A DNA stretch of 64,000 bases from JBFMDN01 sp040753915 (GTDB lineage Bacteria; Desulfobacterota; Desulfomonilia; Desulfomonilales; Desulfomonilaceae): NCBI GenBank assembly GCA_040753915.1, contig JBFMDN010000008.1, positions 1 through 64,000 of the forward strand. The letters are read 5' to 3'. Both the position numbers and the translations under genes were made by a program. The notes below the pieces were generated by a model. The model worked only from the letters and a program-made list of their open reading frames with translations. It was not told the origin of the DNA and did no database searches. Numbering within the stretch: the stretch's first letter is position 1; each line of letters begins with the position of its first letter. Shown one piece after another: positions 1 through 9,017 of the stretch.

Positions 1-122
1 CGGGGGAGAGGGGATTCTTCAGGCTCCCTCTCCCTCTGGGAGAGGGTTGGGGTGAGGGTGCCTTTCCACGCATAGACGCTCAATCGTGCTACGATTGTTG
101 GTGTGTCCCGAGTTTTGAGACA
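1..122. repeat. Truncated copy of a dispersed intergenic repeat
   Basis: This stretch is nearly identical to bases 32906-33027 and ends in the same TTTTGAGACA. The full-length copy there has matching 10-base inverted ends, so this one is probably the right part of the same element, cut by the window edge. The rest of the gap, up to the stop of the binding-protein gene at 331, shows nothing I can name. Confidence 0.8.
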
Positions 123-330
123 TTTTCTCTAATCCCCCCATCGCCCTGATATCGTCCGCCGATCAACCATCTTCACGTCGTGCCACAGTGGGATCTCTAC
201 TTGTGAGGTCTGTGCGACCGCAAAGGTCGCGGCTCGGAAAGTTTCCCCGAGGCCGATTTCTTGCTCTCACGGGAATGACCGAGCCACTTGGTCACTGAAT
301 TCTAGCACTAGTGTGCCACGTACCCCCACC

Positions 331-2244
331 TCACTTCTTCTTCGCAAAGAAGAACTGCTCCGGGTGAACAGGTCCCGGGTTCGGATAGGTCCAACTCTGA
401 AAATCTTTCTTCGGCACATTCAACATGTTTGGGGCCACCACATAGAAGTCGGGGGGATCATGGACCAATCCCACTACCCAGAGGTTTTCTTCGTTCGCTT
501 TGATGATTTTCGCGAACAGCTCCTGTTTCTTGCTATCGTCTACGGTCTTGAGGATGCTGGTATAGGTTTCCATCAACTCTTTCAGTACCGGTGGTGGCTC
601 TTCCCCGGATTTTCCGTCGCTCTGATACCATTTCGCATACAGCGGGGCGTTGAGACTTTCCGAGCTGTACGGGAAGTACCAGCGCGGCTCGAGCAAACAC
701 TCCATGCCCCCGTCGCCCGGCCAAAGGGCTATGTCATGATCCGCATTTTGTGTCCGTTGCCGGAAGAGCTCCATGGCCTGCGCCTTGACTTCTGTCTTAA
801 TGCCTACTGCGTTAAGGTTGGACGCGAGTATTTCAGCGGTGTCGACCCAAGTCTGTATGGTAACCATGACGTCCAGGGCTATCTGGATACGCGCTCCGTC
901 AGGCCTCATTCGCTGTCCGTCAGGACCCTTCTTGAGACCCATTTCGTCGAGCAACTGTTCGGCCTTCGCAGGGCTGTACTCCACATATGCATTAGCATAC
1001 GAAGCGCTGTAAAAGCTGGATTCTTCCAGGGGAGCCGCTTGTCGAGGTTTCCCCTTGCCGCGGTATACGATCTTGTTGATCTCGTTGCGATTCACCGCGT
1101 AGGAAATTGCCTTGCGGAATCGAGCATCGGACAGGATCTCTCGCATCACGGGATCTTTGTGGTTGATGTTTGGCGCCATCAACAGGCCTACGGAAGCAGT
1201 AGACATCTTAGGGATGAGCTTGTAGTTGCCTTGCCCCAAGTTAGCCAGCAGCAGAACGGAGTTCTGCATTCCTCCGAGGCGCCGGCCCTGGAAGTCGATC
1301 TCCCCTGCGATGGCCTTGAGCAGAATTGTCTGCGATTCCGCTTGGAGATCATGAACTATGGAGTCAATGTAGGGGAGCTGATTACCTTGAGTGTCTACCT
1401 TCCAGTAGTACGGATTGCGTTCCATAACGAATCGTTTGCTCGGAGCCGGAACGGTAGTAACCCACGCGCAGATCGAAGGCATCTCGGGGTTGACGAACAG
1501 GGAATGCCGCAGGCTTGACATATCCTGAAACAACTTCACCCATGTGGAAACTTTGCGCTCTGCCATGAGCGCCTCCAGCTTTTCCGGGTCAGCGTACGCT
1601 TTGTGGAATTGCTTGAGATAATGCTTCGGCATCGTAACGAGGGCCATGCCGTGGGGGCACGCAAGCTGCTCGAGGAACAGTCCGTACGGCTGGGCAAATT
1701 CGAACCGAACCGTGTAATCGTCCAGTTTGGTGACTTTCGGGGCGGCTTCGGTCGGGGTGATCCACTTGGGAATCGAGGGTGTCAGCTCTTTGTTAAGGAG
1801 GACGTCCTCCACGTAGAACATTATATCGTCAGCGGTGAACGGATGGCCGTCTGACCAGCGCACCCCTTTTCTCAAGTGAAAGACAAAAACGCGACCTTCC
1901 TCCAGCACCTCCCACTTCTCCGCAAGGTTTGGAAGAATCTTGTACTGAGGACTCCACCGCACCAGGGGATCGTACAGGATCCGCCGCGCGCCTACCAGGT
2001 CCGACAGCCCCGTGTAAGCGCGCCTCCACTGTCCACCGTATTCCCCCGGCCTATCTATGGGCTTAACTACAGCGGGAGAAGGAGGCAATCTTTGATCCAC
2101 CGGGGGAAGCTCCCCCGCTTTGACCCTCGCCGCGAGCTCGGGGGATTCGTTGAACGCCAAGACTTGCTGAGAGGTTCCGCTACAGAGGAGGAGTGCAGCG
2201 ACAAACACGCCCATCAGAACTGCCCGTTCCACCCGCTTTGCCAT
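331..2244 (-). CDS. ABC transporter substrate-binding protein, family 5 (oligopeptide type)
   Basis: A 637-residue extracytoplasmic solute-binding protein of the SBP_bac_5 family, which delivers peptides or similar solutes to an ABC importer. The chosen ATG follows AAAGGAGACGAC and begins MAKRVERAVLMGVF, a typical signal peptide ending near QVLA; a longer in-frame start 34 codons upstream lacks a ribosome site. Family features include YDPLVRWSP near the N-terminus, VFHLRKGVRWSDGHPFTADD, and FRKAISYAVNRNEINKIVY. Its length is somewhat above the usual 500-600. No permease or ATPase gene lies beside it; the only matching ATPase (oppF-like) is 41 kb away. The substrate is unknown. Confidence 0.88.
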   Translation of the reverse strand: MAKRVERAVLMGVFVAALLLCSGTSQQVLAFNESPELAARVKAGELPPVDQRLPPSPAVVKPIDRPGEYGGQWRRAYTGLSDLVGARRILYDPLVRWSPQYKILPNLAEKWEVLEEGRVFVFHLRKGVRWSDGHPFTADDIMFYVEDVLLNKELTPSIPKWITPTEAAPKVTKLDDYTVRFEFAQPYGLFLEQLACPHGMALVTMPKHYLKQFHKAYADPEKLEALMAERKVSTWVKLFQDMSSLRHSLFVNPEMPSICAWVTTVPAPSKRFVMERNPYYWKVDTQGNQLPYIDSIVHDLQAESQTILLKAIAGEIDFQGRRLGGMQNSVLLLANLGQGNYKLIPKMSTASVGLLMAPNINHKDPVMREILSDARFRKAISYAVNRNEINKIVYRGKGKPRQAAPLEESSFYSASYANAYVEYSPAKAEQLLDEMGLKKGPDGQRMRPDGARIQIALDVMVTIQTWVDTAEILASNLNAVGIKTEVKAQAMELFRQRTQNADHDIALWPGDGGMECLLEPRWYFPYSSESLNAPLYAKWYQSDGKSGEEPPPVLKELMETYTSILKTVDDSKKQELFAKIIKANEENLWVVGLVHDPPDFYVVAPNMLNVPKKDFQSWTYPNPGPVHPEQFFFAKKK

Positions 2245-2516
2245 GTCGTCTCCTTTCATATACCCACCATTCGCGCCATGATCACATCTCAGACCCCGAG
2301 TGATTCGTCCGATGCTTCGTCCGTCAGCATTTCTCTGGGAATACAACGCCGGATGAGTAAGGACACAAAGTATATAATGCGTGCGTTCAACGGTAAGGTC
2401 AAGACGCGCTTGCGCCCCCCGTGCGTCATTGGATATTTTTTCTGCCGCTTGAGCGCGCCGGGTATCCGGGCGAACTTATTTCAGAGCCGGACGACCGCAA
2501 ATCCGCGCGGCTCGTC

Positions 2517-2990
2517 TTAGAAAGGGATCTCGTCTTCTGGCGGGGGAGGATAGAAGGACCGCTCATCGGGCCCTCCACCGGACGAGGCCTGTCTCCTGCC
2601 AGCTTGAGGGCGCTTGTTGCGGCCGGGTTCCTCTCTGCGTTCTTGATTTTGCCCCGGGCTACCGAGCATGATCATGTCGTTGGCCACGATTTCCACGGTC
2701 GTGCGCTTGTTCCCGTCTTGATCTTCCCAGTCTCGGCTTTGGATACGCCCTTCTATATAGACCTTCTGTCCCTTGCTGAGGTATTCGCCACAGATTTCTC
2801 CAAGTCGACCCCATGCCACAATACGATGCCACTCCGTCTTTTCCTGGTCCGAGCCATCCTGATCCCTCCACGTGAAAGTTGTGGCCAGGGTAAAACTGGC
2901 CACTGCTCTACCGGAAGCAGTGTAACGAACTTCGGGGTCCCTGCCCAGATTGCCGAGCAGCATCACTTTGTTCAAAGACCTCTGGGCCAT
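2517..2990 (-). CDS. ssb: Single-stranded DNA-binding protein
   Basis: A 157-residue SSB that coats single-stranded DNA in replication, repair and recombination. The OB fold is visible in NKVMLLGNLGRDPEVRYT, WHRIVAWGRLGEICGEYL and VYIEGRIQSRDW. After about residue 112 comes a Gly/Arg/Gln-rich disordered linker, and the protein ends in the acidic tip DEIPF that binds partner proteins. The ATG has a strong AGGAGGAG site just upstream. It seems to be transcribed alone; the binding-protein gene starts 270 bases upstream on the other side of nothing recognisable. Confidence 0.96.
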   Translation of the reverse strand: MAQRSLNKVMLLGNLGRDPEVRYTASGRAVASFTLATTFTWRDQDGSDQEKTEWHRIVAWGRLGEICGEYLSKGQKVYIEGRIQSRDWEDQDGNKRTTVEIVANDMIMLGSPGQNQERREEPGRNKRPQAGRRQASSGGGPDERSFYPPPPEDEIPF

Positions 2991-3076
2991 GCTCTCCTCC
3001 TAAGACGCTGAATGACGCCGGAATTGCTGTTGCAAGTGAGGAACCAGCGGGGTTATCCTTTCCGAAAGGTCACCGG

Positions 3077-3424
3077 TTGTCAAGGGGTCTAAGGCAGCAA
3101 GATTGCCCGTGTGCCGGTCCGAGGAAAAGGAGTCCGGTTCTGACTATTCGACAGAGGATCAAGCAGCTTCTCACGGAGGGCGTCTATACAGCCCGCGATA
3201 TTTCACGTATCCTCGGGATCAAAGAGAAGGAGGTGTACGAGCATCTCCCCCACGTGCAAAGGAGTCTCGGCCGAAACGCGTCCGTCATATTCGAGCCTGC
3301 TCGATGTCTATCCTGCGACTTCGTGTTTATCAAGAGGGGGCGGCACACAACACCGGGACGCTGCCCTGTGTGTCGTTCGGAGAGCATATCGCCCCCCGTT
3401 TTCGGGATGCGGGAGAACATGTAG
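3077..3424 (+). CDS. HTH plus zinc-ribbon transcriptional regulator (COG3357-like)
   Basis: A small protein with an N-terminal helix-turn-helix (IRQRIKQLLTEGVYTARDIS, then LGIKEKEVYEHLPHVQRSL) and a C-terminal zinc ribbon with CLSCDF and CPVC pairs. This matches the family of predicted regulators with an HTH fused to a Zn ribbon. The listed start is a TTG. A better ribosome site, AAAAGGAG at about 3126-3133, is placed before an in-frame CTG at 3140 that begins exactly where the family's conserved part begins, so the true product may be 94 residues with a rare CTG start. The target genes are unknown. Confidence 0.75.
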   Translation: MSRGLRQQDCPCAGPRKRSPVLTIRQRIKQLLTEGVYTARDISRILGIKEKEVYEHLPHVQRSLGRNASVIFEPARCLSCDFVFIKRGRHTTPGRCPVCRSESISPPVFGMRENM

Positions 3425-3604
3425 TGGACTTCTGAGAAATCTGGAGGTATATGGATACGCGCTCAGACCTGTCATATGAGCCATGGTGGGGTCCGCTGAG
3501 CTTCCCGGCAAGAGCGGGGGCCGAGTTTCAAACCTCAATTCTTCGAGCCGCCTGAATTGCAGATTCCCAGGTTGCAGCCGCAATGGTATGCAGGAACCTA
3601 CCCC

Positions 3605-4468
3605 ATGAAACTCGTTGTCTTCAGCGATCTTGACGAAACATTGCTCGACGGACGGAGCTATAGTTGGGAGGCTGCGACGAATGCGTTGTACGCGTTGAGG
3701 GAGCGGTCCGCTGCACTCGTTCTGGTTTCGAGCAAAACGCTTCCCGAGATGATTCCCATTCATGAAAGCTTGGGCCTCGACACCCCTTTCATTGTGGAGA
3801 ATGGCGGAGGAATTGCCCTGATCCCGTCGGCACCTATCAACTCGTGTCTCTCCCCGGAGCTTTTCGCCATGGGGCAGCGGATCGACGATCACGTGTTGAT
3901 TCCGCTCGGGGTGCAATACGATGACCTTGTTGCTGCCCTCGATGATATATCTGAGGAGACTGGGGTCACCGTGAAAGGCTTCGCCTCCATGTCCGAGGAC
4001 GAAGTGGCTGCTCTGACGGGACTTTCGCTGGCCGATGCCGCCAAGGCACGCCAAAGGGGCTTCGATGAACCTTTTGTCATACTTGATCCTACCTCTGAGA
4101 AGGGGTTGCGGATAGAGGCATCAGCCGCGGCACGCGGGATCACTGCTGTCCGAGGAGGAAGGTTCTGGCATTTGATCGGGCATGAAGGTAAAGGCAAGGC
4201 GGTCTCGATCATCATCGAGGCTTTCCGGAAGTGTTTCGGGAGCGTCCACACCGTGGGGCTGGGCGATGGGCCTAATGATTTTCCCTTTCTTGCCCTGGTG
4301 GATAGCCCGTTCCTCTTGGGAGGCGCGCAGAAGCGATTCGAGGTTCCGGAAGAAATGGGAAGAGCTCGGCTCATCCTGCGCCCAGGGCCGGAGGGGTGGA
4401 ATGAAGCGGTGACAACTTTGCTGTCCGAGCTGGAGAATGAGGACGCCGGCGGTGGAGGCATATCGTAG
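3605..4468 (+). CDS. HAD-IIB phosphatase, mannosyl-3-phosphoglycerate phosphatase-like
   Basis: A 287-residue cytoplasmic HAD hydrolase. Motif I is FSDLDETLLDG with the nucleophile and acid aspartates, motif II is VLVSSKT, and the C-terminal acidic motif is LGDGPNDFPFL. The stretch PFIVENGGGIALIP is typical of mannosyl-3-phosphoglycerate phosphatases and their YedP relatives, which release mannosylglycerate or a related glycoside. The matching mannosyl-3-phosphoglycerate synthase is not in the window, so the substrate remains inferred. The start at MKLVVFSDLD is chosen because upstream codons show no family similarity. The next gene starts about 75 bases downstream and may be co-transcribed. 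Confidence 0.8.
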   Translation: MKLVVFSDLDETLLDGRSYSWEAATNALYALRERSAALVLVSSKTLPEMIPIHESLGLDTPFIVENGGGIALIPSAPINSCLSPELFAMGQRIDDHVLIPLGVQYDDLVAALDDISEETGVTVKGFASMSEDEVAALTGLSLADAAKARQRGFDEPFVILDPTSEKGLRIEASAAARGITAVRGGRFWHLIGHEGKGKAVSIIIEAFRKCFGSVHTVGLGDGPNDFPFLALVDSPFLLGGAQKRFEVPEEMGRARLILRPGPEGWNEAVTTLLSELENEDAGGGGIS

Positions 4469-4543
4469 CCGAGTGTGCGGACCGGTATCTCTGTGTCAAT
4501 GCGGCCGGCGAACGCCAAGCAAAGCAAAGCAAAGGAGCGGGAC

Positions 4544-5239
4544 GTGGGCAAGAAAACGGTTCAGGTCAAGCAAGTGCTGGCAGACATACGCGCGGGCATG
4601 CACGATAATGCTCTCATGCAAAAATATGAATTGTCCCCGGGGCAACTGAAAAGCCTGATGAAAAAGCTTGAGGATGCCGGCCTTGTCAAGAAGCCGGTCG
4701 AGGAGTTAGCCCCCGAAAAACCATCATACTATGACACCTTCTTCACCTGTCCAGCATGCGGATTGAACGAACCGGGGGACTTCGAAGAATGTCCCCGCTG
4801 CGGAGTTGTGGCCGCGAAATACCGGCCATCGGAAAAGACTGGAGCGCTCCAGACCCCCGACAAGAACACCGATAAGGCAATGAAGTTCGACACATGGAAC
4901 CAATCCATGCCGCGGTCCTACCGGGGATTGAAAATACTCGCCGCAGTCATTGTCATTGCGGCGGTGGCTGTAGCGGTGTTCATGGTGAACCAGTACCTGG
5001 AGAAAGAGAGAAACGCATTCCACCCGTCGGATCGGGAGCAGACCGATGTCCAGCTCGATGAGGACAATCCTTCCAGGACGATTCCGCCACAGTACAAGGA
5101 TCTGATCAAAAGGAAATTGCCGAATGTGGCACCCCTCAATCCGGAGCTGGATTCTCACATGCGCGACTCGATGGAGGGCATCGGAGATTCTCTGGACAGG
5201 CGCAACAAAACCCGCAAAGATCTTATTGATCGACAGTAA
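4544..5239 (+). CDS. Zn-ribbon single-pass membrane protein, function unknown
   Basis: A 231-residue protein starting at GTG, with AAGGAG seven bases upstream. Three parts are visible: an N-terminal helical motif (VKQVLADIRAGMHDNALMQK and a following KLEDAGLV) of a kind I associate with sensor or regulatory proteins of deltaproteobacteria; a zinc ribbon (CPACG and CPRCG, about 20 residues apart); and one transmembrane helix, ILAAVIVIAAVAVAVFMVN. The C-terminal 90 residues are charged and probably extracytoplasmic. I do not recognise the family and no function can be assigned. Confidence 0.7.
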   Translation: MGKKTVQVKQVLADIRAGMHDNALMQKYELSPGQLKSLMKKLEDAGLVKKPVEELAPEKPSYYDTFFTCPACGLNEPGDFEECPRCGVVAAKYRPSEKTGALQTPDKNTDKAMKFDTWNQSMPRSYRGLKILAAVIVIAAVAVAVFMVNQYLEKERNAFHPSDREQTDVQLDEDNPSRTIPPQYKDLIKRKLPNVAPLNPELDSHMRDSMEGIGDSLDRRNKTRKDLIDRQ

Positions 5240-5374
5240 CGGGAACTGAGAGGCCTAGAGAGGTGATGCTCGCCAGACATCCGAACGGATATCTTCCGGT
5301 TTCGTTTGCTTGTTGCCTGCGCTAAGCCGATCGTTTAAGCTGTGAATCATCAGTGGTCGAGAGGAATATCGCTT

Positions 5375-6490
5375 ATGTCAGGCTTGGACGTCGTCCGAGT
5401 AGATTCAAAACAAGATATGGCGCAGTTTATCGATCTGCCCTGGGCAATATACCCGCGCGATTCGCTCTGGGTTCCGCCCTTGAAGCGAGATGTTCGCAGA
5501 CTTCTTGACACGGAAAAGCACCCCTTTTGGGCGTTCTCGGAACAAGCTTTGTTTCTCGCTCGCAGGGGCTCCACGATAGTCGGCCGCATTGCCGGCATAA
5601 TCGACAATAATTACAACCGGTACCACAACGAGAAGGCGGCCGCGTGGGGATTCTTCGAATGCATGGAAGACCGTGACGCGGCGCGGGGACTCTTTTCAGC
5701 GGTGGAGCAATGGGCCGCGGTCAAGGGCATGGAGCTCATCCGAGGTCCTCTCAATCCCTCTACTAATTATGAGGTGGGACTGCTGATTGACGGATACGAG
5801 TATGCTCCCACCATTATGATGCCGTGGAATTACTCGTACTATCCTTCCCTTGTCGAAGCATGCGGGTTCGAGAAAGAGAAGGACCTCCTCGCACTTCTCA
5901 TCACAAGTCGCGACCCCATCAATGACCGGATTCATCGGCTTGCAGAGCGAGTCAAACGTAAGGGCAAGGTGTGGAGCAGAAACGGATCGAGGAAGAACGT
6001 CCAATCGGAAATGAAGCTGATTGCGGATCTTTACCGATCCGCCTGGGCCGATAACTGGGGATTCGTTCCTACCACGGAAGAAGAGAACCGTGAGATGGCG
6101 AAAAACCTGCTCCGGATCATGAAGGAGGAGCTGACATTCTTCATCTACTACGAAGATGAATGTGCGGGATTAGTGATGATGTTGCCCGACATTAATCCCC
6201 TGCTCAAACGGCTGAACGGGAAGATCGGGTTGACCGGTTTGTTCAAGTACCTCTGGTACCGAAATGACGTGAGGGGATTGCGCGGGGCCATGTTCGGGGT
6301 GAAGAAGGAATACCGGAAGCTGGGACTCCCTCTCGTGGCCTTCGATCATGTGTACAGCCTCGCAAACGGCCGTTACGACTATGTGGAATTCGGCTGGAAC
6401 CTCGAGGACAACATGGCAATCAATAAGTTTGAGCTGGACATGGGAGCCAGAATCACCAAAAGGTACCGCATCTACCGGAAAACGCTGTGA
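5375..6490 (+). CDS. GNAT-like N-acetyltransferase superfamily protein
   Basis: A 371-residue soluble protein resembling the YghO-type group of long GNAT-fold proteins. Recognisable parts are FIDLPWAIYPRDSLWVPPL near the start, then ALFLARRGSTIVGRIAGIID, a core acetyltransferase strand-turn motif, RGPLNPSTNYEVGLLIDGY in the middle, and EFGWNLEDNMAINKFELDMG near the end. The ATG at 5375 is preferred over one 11 codons upstream because AGAGGAAT precedes it. Its substrate is unknown. A gap of about 135 bases separates it from the gene before it. Confidence 0.75.
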   Translation: MSGLDVVRVDSKQDMAQFIDLPWAIYPRDSLWVPPLKRDVRRLLDTEKHPFWAFSEQALFLARRGSTIVGRIAGIIDNNYNRYHNEKAAAWGFFECMEDRDAARGLFSAVEQWAAVKGMELIRGPLNPSTNYEVGLLIDGYEYAPTIMMPWNYSYYPSLVEACGFEKEKDLLALLITSRDPINDRIHRLAERVKRKGKVWSRNGSRKNVQSEMKLIADLYRSAWADNWGFVPTTEEENREMAKNLLRIMKEELTFFIYYEDECAGLVMMLPDINPLLKRLNGKIGLTGLFKYLWYRNDVRGLRGAMFGVKKEYRKLGLPLVAFDHVYSLANGRYDYVEFGWNLEDNMAINKFELDMGARITKRYRIYRKTL

Positions 6491-6499
6491 TGCCGGACT

Positions 6500-7000
6500 C
6501 TACAGCACGATAACCGTGAGCCGCTCCGGTCCGTGCACACCGATTGTGAGAGTCAGCTCGATGTCCGCTGTTCTGCTGGGACCTGTGATCAGGGTTATGT
6601 TGGTGGGCAGCGATTCGCTGAACGAGTCAAAGAAGTCGTTAAGCGTGGCATAGATGTTGTCCGATGACACGAGCGCGACGTGGTGGGATGGCAAGAGACT
6701 CGCCTGCACCGGTTTTCCTCGGTGGCTCGTAGAGATCAGGCTGCCAGTTTCGGCAATGGCACCCAGTACCTCTTCAACACAAACATTGGCCACTGTGTAA
6801 TCATCCGTCCTTCGATTCGACGGCAGACGCAGATTCTTTTCCACCTCCGTGACGGAAGGACAATAGATCAACTCTGCGTCTCCCACAGCCCTTTGTATGG
6901 CTTCATCCAGGTCCTCTGTCTTCGATACGCGGGACGCGTGGGCTCCCACGTTCACAGCATTGGTAAGAAACCGATTGATCGTCACTTCGTCGCTCAACAC
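6500..7000 (-). CDS. lutC: LutC/YkgG-type LUD-domain protein
   Basis: About 166 residues, ending with SRTADIELTLTIGVHGPERL, the hallmark C-terminus of LutC, a subunit of the iron-sulfur lactate oxidation complex LutABC. The middle contains VANVCVEEVLGAIAETGSL. The GTG at 7000 lies after GAGGAGGAGA; a TTG one codon on has better spacing, and the frame stays open further upstream. lutA lies upstream on the same strand, but the expected lutB between them is missing and the 284-base interval holds a dispersed repeat. Function in lactate oxidation is therefore inferred and incomplete here. Confidence 0.82.
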   Translation of the reverse strand: MLSDEVTINRFLTNAVNVGAHASRVSKTEDLDEAIQRAVGDAELIYCPSVTEVEKNLRLPSNRRTDDYTVANVCVEEVLGAIAETGSLISTSHRGKPVQASLLPSHHVALVSSDNIYATLNDFFDSFSESLPTNITLITGPSRTADIELTLTIGVHGPERLTVIVL

Positions 7001-7228
7001 TCTCCTCCTCTCATTGCCCTGATGTGGCCCGAACCGTCGGCCAGTCCGTTCGATGAAGCGCGTCCAGGCACCTGATCCTCCGGGGGCGTTCTGGCAAATA
7101 TCTCTCTCCTGGCAGTCACAATAGACTGCGGGAGGCCACGGCATTCCAGCCCATGCTGGAATCCGGTAAAATCCCGCGGTTTGCGGGACCCATCAATGGG
7201 GCCCACAGGCCGCCCTGCTCCTGTCTTC

Positions 7229-7253
7229 GTAGCGCCGGCGTCTCGCCGGCAAT
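7229..7253 (-). repeat. Short dispersed palindromic repeat, copy 1
   Basis: Read on the minus strand, it matches bases 50234-50258 on the plus strand at about 22 of 25 positions, with the shared core GGCGAGACGCC. It lies in the lutA-lutC gap. Next to it, GATTTTACC and CCCGCGG-type palindromes suggest other repeat debris. Confidence 0.6.
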
Positions 7254-7284
7254 CAGGGGACTTTCAGGCAAACCTACCACAGGC

Positions 7285-8007
7285 TCAAAGCCCCTCCGCA
7301 AGGACCTGCGCGATGTGCTTGACCTGAACAGAGCCGTTCCGTCTCCTCATGGCGTCCGCAATGTTCATCAGACATCCATGATCGCATCCGGTGACGGTGT
7401 CCGCGCCGGTGGCAACAATAGAGTCCGCCTTTTCGTCCGCGAGAGCCATGGAGATTTCGGGCTGCCGGGCCATGAAAATCCCGCCGAAGCCGCAGCACCG
7501 GTCCGCGTTGGGAAGATGCACAAATTGAGCCCCCTGGAGAGATTGGAGAAGGAGAACAGGCTCTTCGCGTACTCCAAGCTCTCTCGAGAGCTGGCATGAA
7601 GCGTGGTACGTGATAACTCCGCTGGCGCGCAGCCCGGCATCGTGGGCTCGGAGAACGTTCACAAGGAATTGCGTCAGCTCATACGTTCGGCGCGCAACCG
7701 ATTGTGCTTTTTCTCTCAACAGTCTGTCATTCTTAAACAATTCCGGATAATGGTTCCTGACCATCGATGCACAGGAGCCGGAAGGGATCACAATGGGGTC
7801 TTCTCCTGAAAACACCGAGAGAAAATGTTCGGCAGCCTTTTTGGACTCTTGAGAATATCCCGCGCTGTCAGGAGGTTTTCCACAGCAGGTCTGACCGGAG
7901 GGAACAGTCACCTCGACACCGAAATGTCTCAGGAGACGAACCGTGGCTTCCCCGGTCTCTGGAAAGAAGGAATCGACCAGGCAGGTAGCAAAGAGGGTTA
8001 CTCGCAT
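7285..8007 (-). CDS. lutA: LutA-type (Fe-S)-binding protein with two CCG domains
   Basis: A 240-residue protein with the two cysteine-rich CCG domains of LutA/YkgE and heterodisulfide-reductase-like subunits: GQTCCGKPPDSAGY in the first half and DRCCGFGGIFMAR in the second, with single cysteines at ATCLVD, SGSCASM, YHASCQLSRELG and GCDHGCLMN. The family helps oxidise L-lactate to pyruvate together with LutB and LutC. It follows livH after 107 bases on the same strand, so it may be transcribed with the transporter operon. No lutB is found beside it. Confidence 0.88.
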   Translation of the reverse strand: MRVTLFATCLVDSFFPETGEATVRLLRHFGVEVTVPSGQTCCGKPPDSAGYSQESKKAAEHFLSVFSGEDPIVIPSGSCASMVRNHYPELFKNDRLLREKAQSVARRTYELTQFLVNVLRAHDAGLRASGVITYHASCQLSRELGVREEPVLLLQSLQGAQFVHLPNADRCCGFGGIFMARQPEISMALADEKADSIVATGADTVTGCDHGCLMNIADAMRRRNGSVQVKHIAQVLAEGL

Positions 8008-8114
8008 GAAGATACATCTTTCAGGTCATTTTTTTGCAGCAGCTTATCCGTGCTCTTCGCTACGGTCAACCAAAACGTTGGGTCCGTTTCTTGTGAGCTT
8101 TCTTTTCACCCAGC

Positions 8115-8996
8115 TCACACGCGTTCCTTGAACTCTTCTCCCAGCAGCCCTTCTGGCCTGAGAAGCAGCACCACGATAATTACGATGAAAGCAAGGCTAT
8201 TCTTGAAAGCCATGGAGAGAAATCCGCCGGTCAGCGCCTCCGCGACACCCAGAATGAGGCCCCCCACGATCGCGCCGGGAAGGCTGTTCATCCCCCCCAG
8301 GATGGCAGCGGCAAATCCCTTAAGGAAAGGCTCGAGCATGAAGAAGGGATCCAACAGAAGAGCTGGCGCCAGGAACAGACCTGCCAGGACCCCGAGGGCT
8401 GCGGCCAGACCCCAGGATAGGGCAAGTACCTGCCTCGTTGGTATTCCAAGCGTTTGCGCGGCTTGCAGGTTTTCAGAGGTTGCGCGCATGGCCAGCCCGA
8501 TCTTTGTCCGTTGTACGAGGACGTAGAAGAGGATGCAGCCGAGCAAGCTGATTGCTAGTGTGCCCGCGCTGAGCTGACTCAAGGTCACCGATGCCACTTT
8601 GTACACTTTGAATTCGGACAAAGGGAACGGGAAGGACTGGGGCTCCGTTCCGCCGAAATAGGCGACAGCGCCCTGCAATATGAGTCCCAACCCGAGGGTG
8701 AGAATAATCTGTCCGAGATGTGTGGCATCTCGCCGCTGCGCGGGAACAAGTATGCCAAAGTAGAACGCCATGGCCAGTACCGCCCCGGACAGGAGTGAGG
8801 CGAGCGCGGCCACAGAAAACGGCACATTGAGACTTAGCAGGGCAAAGGCCACAAAAGCACCGCACGTGGATATGTCGCCGTGAGCAAAGTTGAGGATGCG
8901 CGTCGAGCGATAGATCAGAACGAGACCGAGTGCAACGAGCGCGTACACCGCGCCGGTGGACAGTCCCGAAACCGAATACTGGATGAACAGTTCCAT
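8115..8996 (-). CDS. livH: Branched-chain amino-acid-type ABC permease LivH
   Basis: A 293-residue inner-membrane permease of the LivH family. The N-terminus GLSTGAVYALVALGLVLIYR and STRILNFAHGDI are diagnostic, and the C-terminus carries the loop AAAILGGMNSLPGAIVGGLI that contacts the ATPases. About eight hydrophobic segments are visible. It starts 21 bases after the livM stop and forms the end of the transporter part of the operon. Despite the name, the ligand could be an amino acid or an organic acid, given the ligase gene in the same operon. Confidence 0.95.
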   Translation of the reverse strand: MELFIQYSVSGLSTGAVYALVALGLVLIYRSTRILNFAHGDISTCGAFVAFALLSLNVPFSVAALASLLSGAVLAMAFYFGILVPAQRRDATHLGQIILTLGLGLILQGAVAYFGGTEPQSFPFPLSEFKVYKVASVTLSQLSAGTLAISLLGCILFYVLVQRTKIGLAMRATSENLQAAQTLGIPTRQVLALSWGLAAALGVLAGLFLAPALLLDPFFMLEPFLKGFAAAILGGMNSLPGAIVGGLILGVAEALTGGFLSMAFKNSLAFIVIIVVLLLRPEGLLGEEFKERV

Positions 8997-9017
8997 GCAA
9001 GTAGCCCCCTGTCCGCA

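Noticed and set aside
7001..7284. Remnant of lutB between lutA and lutC
   Set aside because: Translating the gap in all frames by eye gave no ferredoxin motif or LutB-like stretch; only repeat sequence is visible.
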